A DNA stretch of 64,000 nt, taken from positions 248,001-312,000 of the forward strand of contig BDSL01000002.1 in NCBI GenBank assembly GCA_003116995.1, given 5' to 3'. The DNA comes from Yamagishiella unicocca. Its lineage: Eukaryota; Chlorophyta; Chlorophyceae; Chlamydomonadales; Volvocaceae. The notes under the pieces are model-generated. The model was not told where the DNA came from and made no database searches. It saw only the letters and a list, made by a program, of their open reading frames with translations. The position numbers were made by a program, and so were the translations under genes. Position 1 is the first letter of the stretch. Every line of letters begins with the position of its first letter. This document shows, one piece after another, positions 23,036 through 35,500 of this stretch.

Positions 23036-24060
23036 TTAGTAGTTGGGGCCTGGTAGCCGGCATGTCCGCCTCCCGAGCACTGCGCATTTAAGGACTGACC
23101 GCAAGTACCGGCGCACCACCTCAATAACGACCCACTCCAGCACCGCCAGCGCCGGGCCCTCTCGCCGCATCGCCTCCACGCGCGCCACCTCGGCCGGCAG
23201 GCAAACGCGCACTGCCACCGGCACACGCAGGCGCGCAAATATCATGGGCAGCCGCACCATCATGTCGGGTGCGGGGTCCAACCACCATCATGTCGGGTGC
23301 GCGGTACGACCACCGCTCAGCCGCTGCCGGGTGCTTGCGCGGGTCCGCGAAGGCGATGAGCAGGCAGGCCGCGCCCCCCATGTACGGCAACCAACAGGTG
23401 AGGAACTCGGCCCGCTCACAGACGGGCACGCCAAAACCCCCCAGTGAGCGTACAGCCAGGTCTCCACGTCAGCGCCCGCAACGCAGAACAAGCGCGCCGA
23501 GTCGCACTCGGGCAGCGGCAGAGAGGTCGGCTGGTGTGGGGCCCAGGCCCTGGAGCAGGGGCACGGCCATGGGCCAGCAGGGCCGCGGTATCGGCCGCCC
23601 CGCGGCCCAAGCCTTGTTGAGGGCAGCCACTGCCGCCAGTTGCTCGAGAAAGCCACCCCCCTGGCTGCTGCTGCAACGCACGGGATTCCGCAGCCCGCCC
23701 GTGTCCGGCCACATCAGCCCATACACCACATCGGTGCTGCCGCTGCTGCTGCTGGCGCCGCTGCTTGTCCGCTGGAGCCGCCTCGCACCACCGCCACACT
23801 CCGTCCACAGCTCCTCCCGTCCCATCGCCCCCTAGTCGCCTTCCAGTACCCCGCCCACCTTCAGCGCCTCTCATGGCAAGTAGCTGTACTGTCGCCCGCC
23901 CCCACTAGCCGGGTGCGCCAGGTTGTCGTCCGGCGCTGCCTGCACGCGCCACTCCGCGCTGCAACCGCCCCGCACGCCGTCCGTACAGTCGAGTCACGGC
24001 ACCAGGCTGCTGGAGGCCCAGCGTTCCTACGGCGTCGAGCTCACGACCATGAAGGTAGGC
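23036..24060 (-). pseudogene. Degraded or misassembled coding region, family unknown
   Basis: Minus-strand coding-like peptides occur in order but in different frames: DVVYGLMWPDTGGLRNP with FLEQLAAVAALNKAWAAG, then LFCVAGADVETWLYAHWG, then ERAEFLTCWLPYMGGAACLL with ADPRKHPAAAERWSYRAP, then LPMIFARLRVPVAVRV with ALAVLEWVVIEVVRRYLRSV and a stop at 23036. Between blocks two and three the frame changes at a G6 run (about 23443) with no splice site. Between blocks three and four it changes at a 19-nt direct repeat spaced 28 bp apart (28 is not a multiple of 3). It is either a pseudogene or carries two sequence errors. It lies just downstream of the RING-kinase-UBL gene. Confidence 0.4.
23255..23301. 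repeat. 19-nt direct repeat spaced 28 bp
   Basis: CACCATCATGTCGGGTGCG occurs at 23255 and again at 23283. It looks like a recent 28-bp tandem duplication and shifts the minus-strand reading frame of the coding-like region around it. Confidence 0.8.
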
Positions 24061-24109
24061 TGGGCGGGCCAGACGCAGATACCGGGCCGGCCGCCTCTCA
24101 ATGGCAGCA

Positions 24110-27100
24110 CTACCGTATGAACACCTCACAGCCGTCGCCAATGCCATAGTGGCACAGTTCAAACTGGTCATCGAGCAGCTTAAGCTTGTAGATGAGTCGC
24201 ATCTGGTTGAACGGAATGCCCTCCGCCTCCTCGATCTGCGCAGAAGAGGAAATGGGAGATGGACGGGAGCGGTCGGTAAGTCACTGCGGGGCCGAAGTCC
24301 AAATCCTGGAAGCAGTGGTGCCTCACTCACCGCAGCCTTCAGGTATTCAACCTTCCACATCTCGTGCGCCGGCAGGACGAAGTTCTTGTTATGGGTGCGG
24401 ATCACCAGTTGCATGTTCGGGCCATCCATGCCGCGCATGTGGCACACGCCACCAGCACGCACGAGGTTGGCGCCTAGCAGCGCCGGAAGGTGGCGGCGCT
24501 GGTCGTCAATCAGCAAGTCGAAGTTGACTACCTTGGACATGGGCAAGTTGGCCGGCACCGCCTGCGCGGCTTCCCTCTGCAGAGCAGGGTTGTGGGCGGG
24601 GCGGGTCATGCGGTGCTCATATTCAACATGTGGAAATCGACGGGACAGAAAAAAGGGGAAGAAGCAAACGAAAGCCCAGCCCTGCCCGATCCAACGATTG
24701 CACCGAGAGGAGACTGCCCAACGCGCACCGTCCCAGCTCCGCCCAGCCCAGCCCCCCGTACCAAACCAGAGGAAAGGAAAACCCAAAGAAGCCCTGCACT
24801 GACTCCACCGCTGTACGAGGGTTACGGCCGACCGCTGGAGACGTCCGCCGGCGCTTTGCCACCGGCATGGAGGCGCGGAAGCCCACGCAAGCAATGAGCA
24901 GGCACCCTAATTCGCAGAGCCCACCCGTTTTGCTAAGCGCAGACGTACCTACGCGCGGAAATGGAGGGCGGCAAGTGGGGACGAAAGGCACAAAAGTACG
25001 TTGGGTAATGGCGCGGAATGTACGACGGGAAGGGCACAGGCAGGGCACACAGAGGCCGATACGTTACCGGTGGACACGCCGGGAGAGACTTGAGATATGT
25101 GCGCTCACAGCTGAAGCACGCGGTGCGATGGGAGCCCGTACGGCGGGAGGTACGGCGACGGAGGGAACCGTAATGCTACTGAGTCCACCGGGGTCGGGAT
25201 ATCGGTGTGTCGGCATACACGTGTCAAAGGGCATTGGCAATGGTACGGCGCCGCAACATGCCCGCAGACCTGGCCTACGGATGCCGCGGCTGTCCCTACG
25301 TCCCCCTCCGGTACCAAACCAAATCCTCCACGCCGCCCCCGCTCCAACCCGGCCCTACCCCCAGATCTGAGCTGCTGTACGTGTAGTCCACCTCGACGTC
25401 GTCGATCCTGACGGCGCCCGTGCGGCTGTGCAGCACCACGGTAGTGCGCGGCTTCGGCACTCGGGTGTCCACCACCACCAGCATCCGCGGCCTTACCTCG
25501 CCAGTTCCCTTCAGCGCGGACGAAAACAGCAGCAAGGAAGTGGTTACTTGTCCACACGGCTGCACCTGCTGTTGCGTCCTGAAACTGCCACCACGCAGCC
25601 AACTCCGGCACATGCATGCACCCGCGTGCCCGTAGCTTACTGAAAAAAGCCTTCCGCAACTATCCAACCTGAGCAACACTCGGGATCTAGTTTCGGCGAT
25701 GCTTTGGAGACGCTTTCCGCTTACCGCGACACCCGCATTCGCTCACCTTGTCCATCATGGACCGCAGCCGGATGCCCTCCCCAGTCATCTGCGCGTCTGT
25801 CAAGTCAATGAAGCCACCGTCGCCCCCGCCGCTCGTCATCGCCCTCAGCAGGTAGCGCCGGAACTGCCGGGGCACCAGCAGCTGCGCGGCGGCCCCCAGC
25901 AGCAAGCCCAGGTGCAGCCGTGCATAGACCTCCAAGGACCCCTGCACCTCAATGCGGCTGTCGGTGTCAACGTCCATCAGGGGAAGGTGCAGCACCACCG
26001 CCGCGGGCTTCACGATGCCCATCGTTGAGGGGTCCGATAGGTGCAGGTGCAGCTCCATTGCCCGGGACGGAGACGCAACCGCGGCCACTCGTGCCTGGCC
26101 TCGGGCCCCAGCATCCGCACCAAGGCCGTTTGCTTGCTCCTGGGCCTGGGCTCGAGCCCGAGCATGAGCAGCAATTGCCCGCGCCTCTTCGAGCTGAGAT
26201 AAGATGGGGCCCTGAGGAGACGTCGGCATCGGCTGCGCCGCGGCGGACAGCGCAACAGGGGGCGCGACGGCAGCTGCTCCAGGCGGAGCTTGGACCCCGC
26301 TCCCAGCCCTGGAGGCGGTCTGGATTGATCTCAGCAGCTGCTGTCCCGCAGTTGGCGGTGGGGCAGTCGGTGTGGCAAGCAGCGCAGCAGCTGGTGCAGC
26401 CGGTGGCACAGCGGGTGTTATAAAGGAGAACGCGCTGGCAACTATGAAGGGCCCCGGAGCAGCCGGCGCTGACGCAGCCGGTGCAGCCGGCGGCGGTGCA
26501 GCCGGTGCAGCGGGCTGTGTAAAGGATGGTGGCTTATTCTTGGACCCTGACGCGGCCAACTGTGGCTGATATGCAGGCGGCGCAACGTAAGAGGATGCTG
26601 GGGCTGCCCTCGCCACAGGGACAGGCGCCGCAGCTGCCGCTCCCCCCAGTGCTGTCGGGCCGTAGACCTCCTGCAGCCTCTGCTCGAGCTCCCACGTCAA
26701 AGCCGCCAGGGCCGCCGCCGCGCTGGGTCGGTCGCCCGGGTCGGGTCGCAGGCAGCGGCCCAGGAGGCTGTGCAGCGCGGGGGCCAGGCCCGGCGGCAGC
26801 TCGGGCGAGCGGCGGTGCACCCCCACCTGTGATATGAAGCAGGACCGAAGGCGGTAAGCTTGGCCCCGCAACTGAAAGATGCGGAATGGGGTGTCTTGCT
26901 ACTGCTTACGCGCAACCCAAGCGACGACGTACGCCTGCAACCAGCCCAGGCGCAAGCTTACAGCACCAAGGGTTCCGGCAGCGTAACCCTTGCCTTGCGG
27001 GCCGTGAGACTCCATATCCTGCCCGCAGGACCCCCCTGCCCTGCCCCGGAACGCCGCCCTGCCGCCCACCTGCATGGTGATCTGTCCCATGTTGAGGCCC

Positions 27101-28709
27101 GACCACGGCGGTCGGCCCGTCATCGCGTGCAGCAGCGTGGTGGCGAAGGCCCACATGTCGCTTTGCGGCGTGATGGCATCGGCCTCGCCGATTGCAAACT
27201 GCTCCGGCGCCCTGCGGGACGGGGCGTTGACGTGCGGCGAAGTGCGAGGGGTTGCGGGCGGGCATCGCGGTTCCAATGTCCTCGGGAGTCTCCTGGGTTG
27301 ACACATCGCACGTCCCCGCAACATTCCCGCCTTGCGCTCACACATATTAGGCTGGTGAATGCAATACGGTATTACGTATGCTAGGTTACCTTGGCCCCCC
27401 GCGACCCACATGTAGTTGACGGAGCCTTGCGGCGAGGTGACCAGGTGCTGCCCGATCGTGGCGGTCACGGCGCGCCCGATCCCGAAGTCGCACAGCAGCG
27501 GCGTGCCCGCGTCGTCGAGCAGCACGTTGTCCGGCTTTAGGTCCGCCATCACGATGCCGTGCGCGTGCAGCTCCACAAGACCTCGCAGCAGGTCCACCGC
27601 CAGCAGCACCGCGCGGCCGGCGGGGAGGCAGCCGCCTGCGGGCGCGGAGTGAGGGAGATCGGCGGGGGAGGGAGGGCGGCGGGAGGCAGCCCAGCCGTGG
27701 GTACTGTGCTTGGTGCCTCGGTGCACCTCGCGTGCCCCAAGACAGGCCACGTCGGCTGACGCTGTGGCAAAAGCGCCGTCGCATCCGCCGCGCTGCAGGC
27801 TTTCGCCGCTTGCGTTACTTTTTAGGTTAAAGGAATACCTCACGTTGGAAACGCATGTGCACCGCCGCGTGTGTGCGTATGCTGTTCACATAGGCGTCTG
27901 CGGACCGCCATCATTCGGGCAATGAGGGCTGCACCCGACTGCACACCGGCTGTAGAGCCGCGGCGCACCGCCCCCCTCCCGCGGCCGTCCTCTCGCACCC
28001 GGCTGTCGCGCCAGGTGCTGCATGAGGCTGCCCGGGTACTTTGGCATCACCAGCGCCAGCCGCCCGTCCTTGACGGTGACGCCCAGCAGCCGGACGGTGT
28101 GGCGGCACACGGACGACACGCGCGCCAGCAGCCGCACCTCGCGCTGCAGCGCGTCACGGACGGCCGGCGGTCCGGACAGCTGCAGCAGCTTGACAGCAAC
28201 CTGCAGGCAGGGCCGTCGGGGCGGTAGAGGTCAGCTTGGGCTGGCTGGGAGGAACGAAATGGGTCCTGCGGGCTTAGGTGCCTGTGCTTCGGATGCTTGT
28301 GCCATGTCCTTTCTCACCGCACCTCGCGGCTGCGGTAGTAGCCGAGCACCACGCGCCCTGTGCCGCCGCCGCCTAGCTCCACAGCCGTGAGCTGCAGGTC
28401 GCCGGCAGACAGGACCAGGGCCGAAGCGTGCGGGCCAGTTCCCTTGCTACCGCCGTCGGGCAGCACACCGTGCTGGCGCAGGAGCTCCTCCTCTGGGCCC
28501 ACAGATCCTGGCCCCTCGGCCTCGATCACCTCGAGCAGCGCGAAGTTGCGCGGTAGGGTGGAGCGGTCGGGCGGCAGCGGTGCGCGGCAGAAGGGGCATG
28601 CCTGCAGCTGGTTCACGCATGAGCGGCACACGGTGTGGCCGCAGGGCGCTAGGAGCGGGGACCGCTCCTGGGCGTCGAACACATCGAGGCAGATGCTGCA
28701 GGACACCAT
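24110..28709 (-). CDS. RING finger - protein kinase - ubiquitin-like fusion protein
   Basis: Predicted E3 ligase with a kinase domain and a C-terminal ubiquitin-like fold, about 871 aa. Exons: 28709-28323, 28200-27999, 27635-27410, 27211-27070, 26826-25747, 25565 (or 25568)-25359, 24576-24331, 24235-24110; all in phase. The C3HC4 RING is at residues 4-43: CSICLDVF, CGHTVCRSC, CPFC. The kinase begins EVAVKLLQLSG (ATP lysine), then HGIVMADLKPDN (catalytic loop, HRD arginine replaced: non-RD), CDFGIGRAV, APEQFAIGEAD and WAFATTLLHAMTGRPPW. Exon 5 finishes the kinase and adds an Ala/Pro-rich linker. The last two exons give a complete ubiquitin-like fold: MQLVIRTHNKNFVLP, IEEAEGIPFNQMRLIYKLKL, then GDGCEVFIR and stop; no GG tail. 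The 780-bp intron before the UBL exons is the weakest link, so two genes remain possible. Confidence 0.75.
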
Positions 28710-30400
28710 CCCTCAGCTAGAATAGAAGGGCCGCTGGAATGGAAGTCCAGTGACGCCAAGCAGGTATAGCGCTGAGCGTGTATTTGCGTTTGTGGCACTG
28801 TCTCCTTATTTGCGCTTACACCTCACGCTGCACGCCTGCACGTAGTAATACCGGTAATAAACACAGTCCGTGCACCATCATGAGCAACGGTCTTGTCACT
28901 AACTATGTTATCTTCAACAATACATGGCAGCGAAGTTTATGATGGGTTACAACCTTTCTTACCGATGAATGGACAGTACGACTTACGATGCCCAGCCTTC
29001 GCCATGCAGCGCGTCGCCATTCTCTACTTCGTTGGTTATTCTCGTTCACTGTGCTACCGTATATATGCACCCTGTTGTGTACGTGTTTTGGTAGTCGCTG
29101 TCGGAAAATTGATTGCGTATTATGCCAATATCCTTATAAAAGACTAAGTTACTGTTAGTGAAAAGATGGTGAATCCAAACTCTGTAGCGCCGGAGCATAA
29201 AGCAGTGGCATATGACGAGGTGGAGGATGCGAACCAACGCACCAGCAAAAGCACCAGCACTTCGTGAATTCGATGAAATATGTTGCGAATGGTCGGATTA
29301 AAGGATCGGATGAAAGGAATACCTCATTGCTGGCAACACGCCTACCCATGTGGGTTACGCCATTTGCTAAGAACGCGCTGGTTTGTTCTTCGCAATCAAC
29401 CCGTCCGTTGCCATTATCCTGTCGGGTTTAACCTTCTGGCTCTATTCGCACACATGTTGCCGGCTTTTGATACCGATACACTGGGAAACAATGGGAGTCG
29501 TGTCAGCCCTGTTTGCAGATGGGTGATCCCTTCGGCGCATGCCCAGAGACGCAACCCCGCCCTCCCCTGAAGTGCCGTAGTTGCCCACCTCCCCAACAAA
29601 AGCCCTGCCTCACCTTCTAAGCCCAGTGCAACTTGGTACCCGATTTCGACTCACGGGATCCGGAAGTATGGCAGCTGCCGAACTTCTTCCTGCCTGCCTC
29701 CCGGCACATTTCCTGTCCATCATCCGGCCTGCCCATCATCCCCGTCCTATCAGTTCAGAGCATGGTTGGTACTAACGTTGGCACAGACGTCTGGAACAAC
29801 CCCTGGCTGGTCGCACTGCTGTACGTATCATTCCTGGCGTTCGCGTGTAACAATGTGGTACGCCTGTTCAGCGTGGGCGTTGGGCGAGGCGTTGGGCGCG
29901 TGCGTTGAGGTTTAGGAATATACGTCCTATAGGGCACGTTTGCCAACGGAGCACGTTTTCTGACAATTTACATTAATGGGGTTTATTGCTGTATGCGGCA
30001 TGACGTACGAACTGCTGTAAGTGCCCTTTTGCAGTGTGTTTGGGAGTATGAAGGTGCGAGTCCGTAGGAGTGCCACATTGGTCGGTGGAAGGCTCGGTGT
30101 ACAATAAAAGACCGGTCAAGCCCTGAACTTGTCTTGTACGCAGGGGCGATTCCCCCCTGCGGCGTGCTTCTGTCGCGGCAATCGTGAGCAAACGGTTGAC
30201 CATCACCGCATTTGGTGAAAGCCATCCTAAGGTTACACCGTCTTTTTGGACTAGGAACTATGAAGCAATAGCGCCAATTTCATCACGACATGCAGCGTGC
30301 AGCGTTTGCACCTTCCTAACACGGTGTGCAACGGGTTTTTACTGTGGAATATGTGAACTGATGCAAGCAAACGCTCAGGCTTCCTGCTTGTTGTTGTAAT
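28710..30400. other. Intergenic, no gene supported
   Basis: Upstream of the RING-kinase gene. A plus-strand frame at 29634-29908 contains a hydrophobic segment (WLVALLYVSFLAFACNN), but no partner exon or motif was found, so it is not called. Confidence 0.4.
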
Positions 30401-30402
30401 CG

Positions 30403-31441
30403 TTACAGTGGGCTCCAGACCTTAAAGGTAGAGCCATCGGGCGCATCGCCTGACACTGAAAAAGACAAGGAAAGCAGAGAAAACCGACGGTTCCGAAAGA
30501 CAAACCACCCAGAGCCTCACAACCGAGAGCCCAGAGGAAACAGCAAGCACCAATACACAGGGGGAGGTTGCGCTGATGGCTCCCCTGCACATGGCCACAT
30601 GCATCCCAAGCAGACCCCCGAATGGAGAGACAGCAGCACGCCTCGGCAACGGCTTGTGTACAGACGTGTATACACCCTACCATGCGCCGCTGATGCAGTA
30701 ACGATGTGCGTACCATGGGTATAATCATGGCTTTATTTATTTTTTATTGGTATTTTATCCTCACCGTAAATATTGGTGGCGGTAATGCTAGTAAATCATG
30801 CCGAACGTGGTCGGCGCGCAGGTACAGATAATGTCCTTACATGGTCGCCAGTCAAGCGACGACGCCCAGCTCCTAAATAGGGAGGCTAGAGAGCCCACGA
30901 ATGCAGGATGCCAACCGCCGTACCTGAGGTCCAAAAGCTGCAAAACCTATGTTGGGTATGGTGCGCAGGCTTTGTTATTGGATACTGTCGTACGCTTGCC
31001 TCCGCCACAGCGCGATGGGTACGTGCATGTAACGCCAGCTTCAGGAGGAGAGCATACTCGCAAGTCCCTGGAGCCGGTGCATAGTCGCGATTGACGCACG
31101 GCTTCTAAGCAGGCCTGGAAGCCCGTGGCAGTCGACACCTTCGGCTTGGGGTGTGTGTTTCCTGAGGTGAGGTGCGGGCAGTTGGTCTGGTCGTACCGTG
31201 GCGGCGCTGCACTGGCTCACCGGTTGTAACTTTTTGCTAGGTGTGTTGGTGGTCGGTTCCTGATAAGGCAGTCAACAGTGCAAATTCCCCATGGGGTGCT
31301 GGCTGCTTTTTTGCCTATGGACTTTTGAATGGTGTCTTGGTGGTTTACTGGGTTTCCTGTCTCTTTTGTCTCCTCGGCGGTGTCCGGCGATGCGCCCAGT
31401 GGTTCGCCTTCTCAGGCCTTTTGGTCTGGAGCCCGCTGTAA
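30403..31441. mobile_element. About 1.04-kb element bounded by degenerate inverted repeats
   Basis: At the left, TTACAGTGGGCTCCAGACC (30403-30421) reads inward, followed by CATCGGGCGCATCGCC and ACACTGAAA. At the right, the reverse complement of TTACAGCGGGCTCCAGACC ends at 31441, followed inward by CTGGGCGCATCGCC and GACACCG. The arms match over roughly 80 bp with gaps. No transposase frame lies between them, so it would be a non-autonomous element. No target-site duplication is clear. A related single copy sits near 48.0 kb. Confidence 0.5.
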
Positions 31442-32597
31442 AATTGCTGCTATCTTTCGGCTTTTGTGCAGTAGTGGGCGGAAAGGGTCTTCATGGTTCG
31501 CCGCCCCCATGTGAATTTCCGGTCACACATGGCCTGTCAGGATGCCTTTTGAGGGACTGTCCACCGCCCTTGAGTGCTGCCGTGAAGTCGCCTCATGTGA
31601 AGACCGCCTGACACTGTGTCCTAACGTTGGAACCGAGTCATGGGTAAATGGGGGCCGACAGGGAGGTGTTCCCTGTTTACGTGGTGGTCTCTTGTGGTGC
31701 TGTTTAGTGCACATGCAGCACCAGGCACAACCTATTCACTTGCACTCTTTATTAAAATGCCAGTTCCATCGTCGGCAGTTCCCTCCTGCAGGTAGCTTGT
31801 CAGATTGGCAGATAGCGGGCACGCATGAATGCCAGCAGACAGAATCCGGCATGATATGGCAAGGATGGCATACGGGCCTTGGACCGGCCACTGATAACAT
31901 GCTTCTTCCCCTTGTCCGCAAAAGCCGAGAGCCACAGCCAACTGTTGTCAACTGCGTGGTTCCAATCAAAGCCCATACGCAACGACGGTGGATTTCCGTG
32001 GAAACGCTGGATAGGGCCTATCTGGCTGGAGCCTCTGGGCCTTGGCTGGGTCTCCGGCCAACGCCTTTCCTCGCCTTCAGGTCACTCTGAGGGCATAGTC
32101 AGTGTTCTCTTTCTGTACCGAATGCGCACTTCGTGGGCCCCTCGGTAAGTTATCGAATCGCCCGGTCCTAGACCCCATCATTGTAAGTACGGCTGCGCGC
32201 GAGACGAGCAATCAAGGCCGCCCTAGTCAAGACCTGTTCACTGATGTCCTTCGACTCGTCATTGCTGTTGCTGTGCTATGATAGAAGGTTTCGACAGCGC
32301 GAGGCAGTATGCCTAGGTGAGCAACGTGCTGGATAGTTGCCCGTAAAACCTGATGGAATTGACAGGTCGCTAGTCGAATTTTCGAGAAAAAGGGCGACAA
32401 AGAGGACTGCAAGAACCAACGAGGATATCGGCATCGACAGTGCCTTCAAAATGGAACCCAGCGCTCGTCAGGCGCACAGGCGGCTATGGGTGGAGGTGCG
32501 ACAGGCGTTCGCGTTCTTTCTTGCAACATGGTGTACACCACGATGTACTTATTGGGTTCCGTATGTTGGCCATCTGTGCATCGGTTGCCGGCAGCTC
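31442..32597. other. Intergenic and 5' region of ATAD1, no gene seen
   Basis: Frames such as 31542-32090 have no motif. An ATG at 32452 is in frame with the ATAD1 start and could be an N-terminal extension (MEPSARQAHRRLW...), though it lacks family similarity. Confidence 0.4.
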
Positions 32598-35500
32598 ATG
32601 ACGCAGGCGGTTGCCCTTGGCGCCATGATTTGGGGTCTCAAGGTTTGCCTGCAATACATCGACCCATATCGCGAACAGCGTGAACAGGTGAGCGGCGGAC
32701 TATTAGGCACAGTCCCGCCTGACGAGACGGGATTTGTGGATCTTCTTCTCTGCGGATCAATGCGCGACATCTTGCATTCCTTATGAGATCAGAGGGATTG
32801 ATGTAGCCTACGGTGAACTATTGCAGGCCAAGAAGCGCGCTTCTTTCCTGAAACAACACCTTGGGCGAGCGCTGGAGCTGAACGAGTTCGAGCAGCTATT
32901 GGCCGCCCAAGTGATGAACCCCGATCACATCGAAGTAGAAATGCAGGACGTTTCCGGCCTCGAAAAGATTGTGGCAGACCTGGTGCGTGGGTTTCGGGGG
33001 AATAGGCAGGTGGAGCGGGTTTTCGGCGGGAATAAAGGGAAGGCGGTAAAATATTTATCCGTATACGCAACAGCTGGACATGTCAGTGTGCATACAGGCT
33101 GCGGGCTTGACTACTAGCTTGTAGCAGCGTGTGTAGCATGCGTCCTGCACCGCCATAACAGCGTGTTATCACCTCCCTGTTGGTCCTACGGAATCCTCAG
33201 GAGACAAAGGTGCTGTATCCCTTGATGCGGCCTGAGCTGTATCGCACAACGCTGTGGAAGCAGACCAAAGGCGTGCTGTTGTAAGTGGGGATTGGCGCAT
33301 TTGCCTGACTGAAGCTAGATAGGGCACCTTAGATCTAGTGTACGGTGATTGAGAAGCGAACAACAGTGGGGTACCATGCAACCAGAACCATAGTTGTGCT
33401 GTTTCGGGTGACTGACGGTGTGTTTTCTTAGGAACATGAAGCTGTTGGGGCAGGCAGCCTGAATGCACAGCCAAGATATCGGCACTGGTTGATGCAGGCT
33501 GTTCTAGGCTCAAGAGGAACTACCCGTACATGTATGCCGGCGTTTCGCCATGTTTTAACCTTCCCTAAGCTGTTTGGACGATTGGTTCCTTTTCGAGCCG
33601 CACACTTATCTCCTTCCACGTATTGCCGACACCAAATGCAGGTACGGACCTCCGGGAACTGGCAAGACCATGCTTGCGAAGGTAATCGCTGACTGAGGCA
33701 GGGTATGCTGTTGTATGGGGTATGCCGAAGGCCTCATGCTTATGCGAAACTTGTCGCCATGCACCGTTAGTACGCGTGTATCGGATGCTCCCAGGATGAG
33801 TGGTTTTGTCAAATGTGCCTCCCTTCGATCCGTAATCTTGTGGTCCCCAGGCCCTGGCGAAGCAGTCTAGCTGCTTCTTCCTCAACATCACTGCATCCTC
33901 CATTATGAGCAAGTGGCTGGGAGACGCCAATCGCCTGGTGCGGGCTGTTTTCAGCCTGGCAGCGAAACTGCAGCCCTGCATCATCTTCATCGGTACGTTG
34001 TCTGGGATGCCGGGATGTCGGTACGGTCATCCCGCTTACCGTATTGGCGGCGGCATCGGTGTGTACTCCCATGTGGGTTTGTTGCTGCCCGATGTGGCAA
34101 TCCTCGGGCTTCCAGCATTTGTCGCGCAGGGTCACCAGTTGTCGCATTCCTTCGAGCACCAAAACTTTGTGCATAGAGCTGTTAATGGTCCATCTAGACA
34201 GCGTAGCTTTGCACTAGAGCCTCTGTCTCGATGCCACCGTTTGCACGTACAGTTGGCTTGTGCGTTGACTGTAGGATTGTCCTAGGGAGTCCCCACAGTT
34301 GCCTCCTTGCTAAGTTGTCTTGCTTCATACCAGTGCTTCTTTCTCCCGTTCCTACAGACGAAGTCGATGCCATGCTAGGAAAGCGCGGCGCCAGCAGCGA
34401 GCATGAGGCCATGCTGCAGGTCAAGACCGAGTTTATGCAGCTGTGGGACGGTATGGAGTCGAGCCGTGGGCAGGTGGGAAGAGGCAATGGATTTGAGCCC
34501 ATGACATCCCTAATGGGTTGACGTCTGGGGGGTTGGTATAAAAACCGTTTACGCGACAAGGACAGGATAGTTGGCGCGTGGGGGGAGGGAAAATGGTTTT
34601 GTCGCTCGTCACGACGGTTTGAGGTGAGTTGATGCACAGATCATCGTTCAAAGCTGCATATTACATCTGAGGTATCTGCTCTGGTCAAATATCGGGGTGT
34701 CTGTGTTGCACTTGAGCAAATGCTAGAACCATATGGCCTGTTTGGAAGTCGCAGCCTGCTTACGATGGCTAGAGCAACATAATAAGTTCTCAACGGAGCG
34801 GTGCATTGGCACTGGGCAGCCGTTCGGTATGTTACCATAAAAGCGAAGGTAACATTTGGCCAACTTGACGAAACATGGGCCGCAAGTACTTCTTCGCATT
34901 CAGTGTCATGACCAACTACCGGTACGCCTGCAATATTATATAACGTTATGCCATTGCCTATACCTCCCCGCCAGCGCGTGGTGGTCATGGGTGCGACTAA
35001 TCGGCCCTGGATGGTGGACGAGGCCGTGCTGCGGCGCTTCACGCTGATGTATGAGGTGGGTATGCTTCCATATGAATGTTGTACGAATTGAGGCCAACCT
35101 CGTTTCGTGACAGGCTTCATGTCAGTGTTATCGAACTCGGTTTGTTGTCGGGTGCATACAGCGGCGTGGGCTTGCGGTTGGTAGACAGTTTTTTCTGTAA
35201 CCCTCTTGAGTCATTGCCTGGTCAATCATTTTCGCAGGTTGGCCTGCCCAACACGTCCCAGCGCAAAGCTATCTTATTGGGGTATCTACGCAAGCACAGC
35301 TTGGAGGTGCCCAACAGTGTCGCCGAAGAGCTAACGCTCGAAGACCAGGGGCACGCCAGACAGGTGCCAGGAACAGCGAGCCCTGCCGCAGCTCAGAACG
35401 GCGATGGCCAGAACAACAGCAGCAGCGGCCTCATTGGACGCAGCGCCGTCGAACGCATCGCAGATGCGACGGAGGGCTTCAGCGGCAGCGACCTTTTGGA

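Noticed and set aside
24623..25048. Frame starting MPVAKRRRTSPAVG as a separate nuclear gene
   Set aside because: It lies in the long intron before the UBL exons, has no conserved continuation, and the phased exon model skips it cleanly. It is still a reason to test that intron.
29634..29908. Hydrophobic plus-strand frame
   Set aside because: One membrane-like segment only; no start context, partner exon or motif to support a gene.
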